Source: Lolium rigidum (Eukaryota > Streptophyta > Magnoliopsida > Poales > Poaceae). From it: 64,000 nucleotides of DNA. Both the position numbers and the translations under genes were made by a program. Positions 59,591 through 64,000 of this stretch are shown one piece after another. The stretch is from positions 344,361,484 through 344,425,483 of the forward strand of contig NC_061508.1 of NCBI RefSeq assembly GCF_022539505.1, written 5' to 3'. The notes below the pieces were generated by a model. It ran no database searches and was not told where the DNA came from. It saw only the letters and a program-made list of their open reading frames with translations. The number at the start of each line of letters is the position of its first letter. Position 1 is the stretch's first letter.

Positions 59591-62160
59591 GCATCCCCAA
59601 GCTTAGTTCTGCTCGTCCCGAGCAGGTAAAACGATAACACGGATAATTTCTCGGAGTGACATGCCATCATAATCTTGATCATACTATTTGTAAAGCATAT
59701 GTAGTGAATGCAGCGATCAAAACAATGTATATGACATGAGTAAACAAGTAAATCATAAAGCAAAGACTTTTCATGAATAGTACTTCAAGACAAGCATCAA
59801 TAAGTCTTGCATAAGAGTTAACTCATAAAGCAATAATTCATAGTAGAGATATTGAAGCAACACAAAAGAAGATTAAGTTTCAGCGGTTGCTTTCAACTTG
59901 TAACATGTATATCTCATGGATATTGTCAACATAGAGTAATATAATAAGTGCAATAAGCAAATATGTAGGAATCAATGCACAGATTCACACAAGTGTTTGC
60001 TTCTTGAGGTGGAGAGAAATAGGTGAACCGACTCAACATTGAAAGTAAAAGAATGGTCCTCCATAGAGGAAAAGCATCGATTGCTATATTTGTGCTAGAG
60101 CTTTGATTTTGAAAACATGAAACAATTTTGTCAACGGTAGTAATAAAGCATATGCATCATGTAAATTATATCTTATAAGTTGCAAGCCTCATGCATAGCG
60201 TACTAATAGTGCCCGCACCTTGTCCTAATTAGCTTGGACTACCGGGTCATCACAATGCATTGTTTTTACCAAGTGTCACAAAGGGGTACCTCTATGCCGC
60301 CTGTACAAAGGTCTAAGGAGAAAGCTCGCATTGGATTTCTCGCTATTGATTATTCTTCAACTTAGACATCCATACCGGGACAACATAGACAACAGATAAT
60401 GGACTCCTCTTTTATGCATAAGCATATACCAACAATTAATAATTTTCTCATTTGAGATTTGAGGATTGTTGTCCAAAACTGAAACTTCCACCATGGAGCA
60501 TGGCTTTAGTTAGCGGCCCGATGTTCTTCTCTAACATATGCATGCTTAACCATATGGTGGTAGATCTCTCTTACTTCAGACAAGACGAACATGCATAGCA
60601 ACTCACATGAAATTCAACAACGAAAAGTTGATGGCGTCCCCGAGTGAACATGGTTATCGCACAACAAGCAACTTAATAAGAGATAAAGTGCATAATTACA
60701 TATTCAATACCACAATAGTTTTTAAGCTATTTGTCCCATGAGCTATATATTGCAGAGGTGAATGATGGAATTTTAAAGGTAGCACTCAAGCAATTTACTT
60801 TGGAATGGCGGAAAATACCATGTAGTATAGGTAGGTATGGTGGACACAAATGGCATAGTGGTTGGCTCAAGTATTTTGGATGCATGAGAAGTATTCCCTC
60901 TCGATACAAGGTTTAGGCTAGCAAGGCTTATTTGAAACAAACACAAGGATGAACCGGTGCAGCAAAACTCACATAAAAGACATATTGAAAACATTATAAG
61001 ACTCTACACCGTCTTCCTTGTTGTTCAAACTCAATACTAGAAATTATCTAGACCTTAGAGAAACCAAATATGCAAACCAAATTTTAGCATGCTCTATGTA
61101 TTTCTTCATTAATGGGTGCAAAGCATATGATGCAAGAGCTTAATCATGAGCACAACAATTGCCAAGTATCACATTACCCAAGACATTTATAGCAATTACT
61201 ACATGTATCATTTTCCAATTCCAACCATATAACAATTTAACGAAGGAGAAACTTCGCCATGAATACTATGAGTAGAAACCAAGGACATACTTGTCCATAT
61301 GCTACAGCGGAGCGTGTCTCTCTCCCATAAAGTGAATGCTAGGATCCATTTTATTCAAACAAAACAAAAAACAAAAACAAACCGACGCTCCAAGAAAAAG
61401 CACATAAGATGTGATGGAATAAAAATATAGTTTCAGGGGAGGAACCTGATAATGTTGTCGATGAAGAAGGGGATGCCTTGGGCATCCCCAAGCTTAGACA
61501 CTTGAGTCTTCTTGATATATGCAGGGGTGAACCACCGGGTGCATCCCCAAGCTTAGAGCTTTCACTCTCCTTGATCATGTTGCATCATACTCCTCTCTTG
61601 ATCCTTGAAAACTTCCTCCACACCAAACTCGAAACAACTCATTAGAGGGTTAGTGCACAATATAAACTTGACATATTCAGAGGTGACACAATCATTCTTA
61701 ACACTTCTGGATATTGCATAATGCTACTGGACATTAATGGATCAAAGAAATTCATCCAACATAGCGAAAGAGGCAATGCGAAATAAAAGGCAGAATCTGT
61801 CAAAATAGAACAGTTCGTATTGACGAATTTTAAAATGGCAACAGACTTGCTCAAATGAAAATGCTCAAATTGAATGAAAGTTGCGTACATATCTGAGGAT
61901 CATGCACGTAAATTGGCTTAATTTTCTGAGCTACCTACAGGGAGGTGGACCCAGATTCGTGACAGCAAAGAAATCTGGAACTGTGCAGTAATCCAAATCT
62001 AGTACTTACTTTTCTATCAACGGCTTAACTTGGCACAACAAAACACAAAACTAAGATAAGGAGAGGTTGCTACAGTAGTAAACAACTTCCAAGACACAAA
62101 ATAAAAACAAAGTACTGTAGGTAAAAACATGGGTTGTCTCCCATAAGCGCTTTCTTTAAC
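59591..62160 (-). other. Non-coding 3' internal domain of element B
   Basis: Homologous in reverse to 1232-3796 of element A. No ORF. It begins, at its 62160 side, with GGGAGACAACCCATG and ends with the purine tract CTAAGCTTGGGGATGC at 59606-59591. Confidence 0.7.
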
Positions 62161-62189
62161 GCCTTTCAGCTAGGCGCAGAAAGTGTGTA

Positions 62190-64000
62190 TCAAGTATTAT
62201 CAAGAGACGAAGTGTCAACATCATAATTTGTTCTCATAATAGAATCAAAAGGTACCTTCATTCTCTTTCTAGGGAAGTGTTCCATACCTTTCTTGAGAGG
62301 AAATTGATATTTTATATTACCTTCCTTCGTATCAATAATAGCACCAACAGTTCGAAGAAAAGGTCTTCCCAATATAATGGGACAAGGTGCATTGCATTCA
62401 ATATCCAAGACAACAAAATCAACGGGAACAAGGTTATTGTTAACGGTAATGCGAACATTATCAACTTTACCCAAAGGTTTCTTTGTAGAATGATCAGCAA
62501 GATTAACATCCAAATAACAATTTTTCAGCGGTGGCAAGTCAAGCATATTATAAATTTTCTTAGGCATAACAGAGATACTTTCACCAAGATCACATAAAGC
62601 ATTACAATCAAAATCTTTAACCTTCATCTTAATGATGGGCTCCCAACCATCCTCTAGCTTTTTAGGAATAGAGGCTTCGCGCTCTAGTTTCTCTTCTCTA
62701 GCTTTTATAAGAGCATTTGTAATATGATGTGTAAAAGCCAAATTTATAGCACTAGCATTAGGACTTTTAGCAAGTTTTTGCAAGAACTTTATAACTTCAG
62801 AGATGTGGCAATCATCAAAATTCAAACCATTATAATCTAAAGCAATGGGATCATCATCCCCAATGTTGGAAAAAATTTCAGCAGCCTTTATCACAGGCGT
62901 TTCAGCAGTTTTAGCAGCTTTGAGCAGCTTTTCGCGCTTTGCATTAGAAGTGGAAACATTGCTAACACCAATTCTTTTATTAGTATGAGTAGGAGGTGCA
63001 GCAACATGTGTAGCATTAGCATTACTAGTGGTGGTAATAGTCCAAACTTTAGCTATATTCTTTTCTTTAGCTAGTTTTTCATTTTCTTCTCTATCCCACC
63101 TAGCACGCAGTTCAGCCATTAATCTTATATTCTCATTAATTCTAACTTGAATGGCATTTGCTGTAGTAGTAATTTTATTATGATGATTCTCATTAGGCAA
63201 AACTTTTGATTTCAAAAGATCAACATCGACGAAGCAAGACTATCGACTTTAGAAGCAAGTATATCAATTTTCCCAAGCTTTTCTTCAACAGATTTGTTAA
63301 AAGCAAGTTTGTGTACTAATAAATTCTTTAAGCATGGCTTCAAGTCCAGGGGGTGAACTCCTATTATTGTTGTAAGAATTCCCATAAGAATTACCATAGC
63401 CGTTGCCATTATTATAAGGATATGGTCTATAGTTGTTACTAGAATTGTTCCATTAAGCATTGTTGTTGAAATTATTATTTTTAATGAAGTTTACATCAAC
63501 ATGTTCTTCTTGTGCAACCAATGAAGCTAATGGAACATTATTAGGATCAATATTAGTCCTATCATTCACAAGCATAGACATAATAGCATCAATCTTATCA
63601 CTCAAGGAAGAGGTTTCTTCGACGGAATTTACCTTCTTACCTTGTGGAGCTCTTTCCGTGTGCCATTCAGAGTAGTTGATCATCATATTATCAAGAAGCT
63701 TTGTTGCTTCACCAAGAGTGATGGACATAAAGGTACCTCCAGCAGCTGAATCCAATAAATTCCACGAAGAAAAATTTAGTCCCGCATAGAAGGTTTGGAT
63801 GATCATCCAAGTAGTCAGATCCATGGGTTGGGCAATTTTTAACCAAAGATTTCATTCTTTCCCAAGCTTGAGCAACATGTTCAGTATCTAATTGTTTAAA
63901 ATTCATTATGCTACTCCTCAAAGATATAATTTTAGCAGGGGGATAATATCTACCAATAAAAGCATCCTTGCATTTAGTCCATGAATCAATACTATTCTTA
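62190..64000 (-). pseudogene. Gag-protease of element B, frameshifted, 5' end outside window
   Basis: The capsid end (YAGLNFSSWNLLDSAAGGTF, LGEATKLLDNMM) is readable at 63824-63453, then the frame changes twice around 63460 and 63215. From 63215 one frame of 341 codons runs to a stop at 62190: a coiled, Lys-rich part, then the protease-like region with LCDLGESISVMPKKIYNML (active-site DLG) and PCPIILGRPFLRTVGAIID. The stop is followed directly by the non-coding 3' domain, so no pol follows. If expressed, it could supply gag but not RT. The gag-protease layout suggests parentage with the larger grass gypsy elements. Confidence 0.75.

Larger units (their letters stand above)
57992..64000 (-). 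mobile_element. Gypsy-type LTR retrotransposon B, 5' part outside window
   Basis: Minus-strand element with 3' LTR at 57992-59590, polypurine tract at 59606-59591, a 2.57-kb non-coding domain and then gag-protease coding sequence continuing beyond 64000. No RT, RNase H or integrase lies between the protease and the non-coding domain, so this copy is non-autonomous like element A, but it keeps gag-protease. It is inserted in the gag of the short-LTR copia. Left flank is CGGCC (57987-57991). Confidence 0.85.

Overview
The window is nuclear DNA from a large-genome grass of the Pooideae type (the wheat, barley, oat and ryegrass group). The evidence is an intact grass homogentisate phytyltransferase gene with a chloroplast transit peptide, a BARE/Angela-type copia LTR, Tat-type gypsy polyproteins, PIF/Harbinger and Tourist elements, and a LINE fragment. 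The species is not determined. Nothing prokaryotic, organellar or viral was seen.

Only one host gene is clearly functional: VTE2/HPT, 12 exons from 29339 to 33868, plus strand, which spells an uninterrupted 402-residue protein. It sits in a low-copy island of roughly 25-41 kb with small DNA transposons, a solo LTR and a LINE scrap. The rest is nested retrotransposons.

Layout: (1) 1-5311, a plus-strand gypsy element (element A) that has lost gag-pol and carries one accessory ORF; it interrupts (2). (2) 5312-18804, a minus-strand Tat-type gypsy element with gag, PR, RT, an archaeal-type RNase H and IN, plus an opposite-strand ORF. It is split by (3) 9731-15251, a 5.5-kb TG...CA insertion with a GAATC target-site duplication and internal tandem arrays. 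(4) 18805-24891, a minus-strand copia element with 687-bp LTRs. (5) 24892-29338, a solo LTR, an inverted-repeat element and a tandem duplication upstream of VTE2 whose second copy holds a 2.3-kb Harbinger element. (6) 29339-34160, VTE2. (7) 34361-42247, a decayed second Harbinger, a LINE 3' fragment, a Tourist MITE and unassigned low-copy DNA. (8) 42253-50780, a complete minus-strand Angela/BARE-like element with near-identical LTRs but a ruined pol. (9) 50786-54458, AT-rich unassigned DNA. (10) 54459-57991, a minus-strand copia element whose gag is cut by (11) 57992-64000, a minus-strand gypsy element (element B) with a gag-protease ORF and no pol.

Relative order from nesting: element A is younger than Tat; the 5.5-kb insertion is younger than Tat; element B is younger than the copia at 54-58 kb. 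The Angela-like copy looks youngest, because its LTRs differ at only a few substitutions. By-eye comparison of sister LTRs shows many single-base indels, so individual frameshift calls in the transposons should be treated with some caution. No previously undescribed enzymatic or defence system was recognised. The most unusual structure is the 5.5-kb insertion, with a ladder of four covarying hairpins and a six-copy ~160-bp degenerate array.
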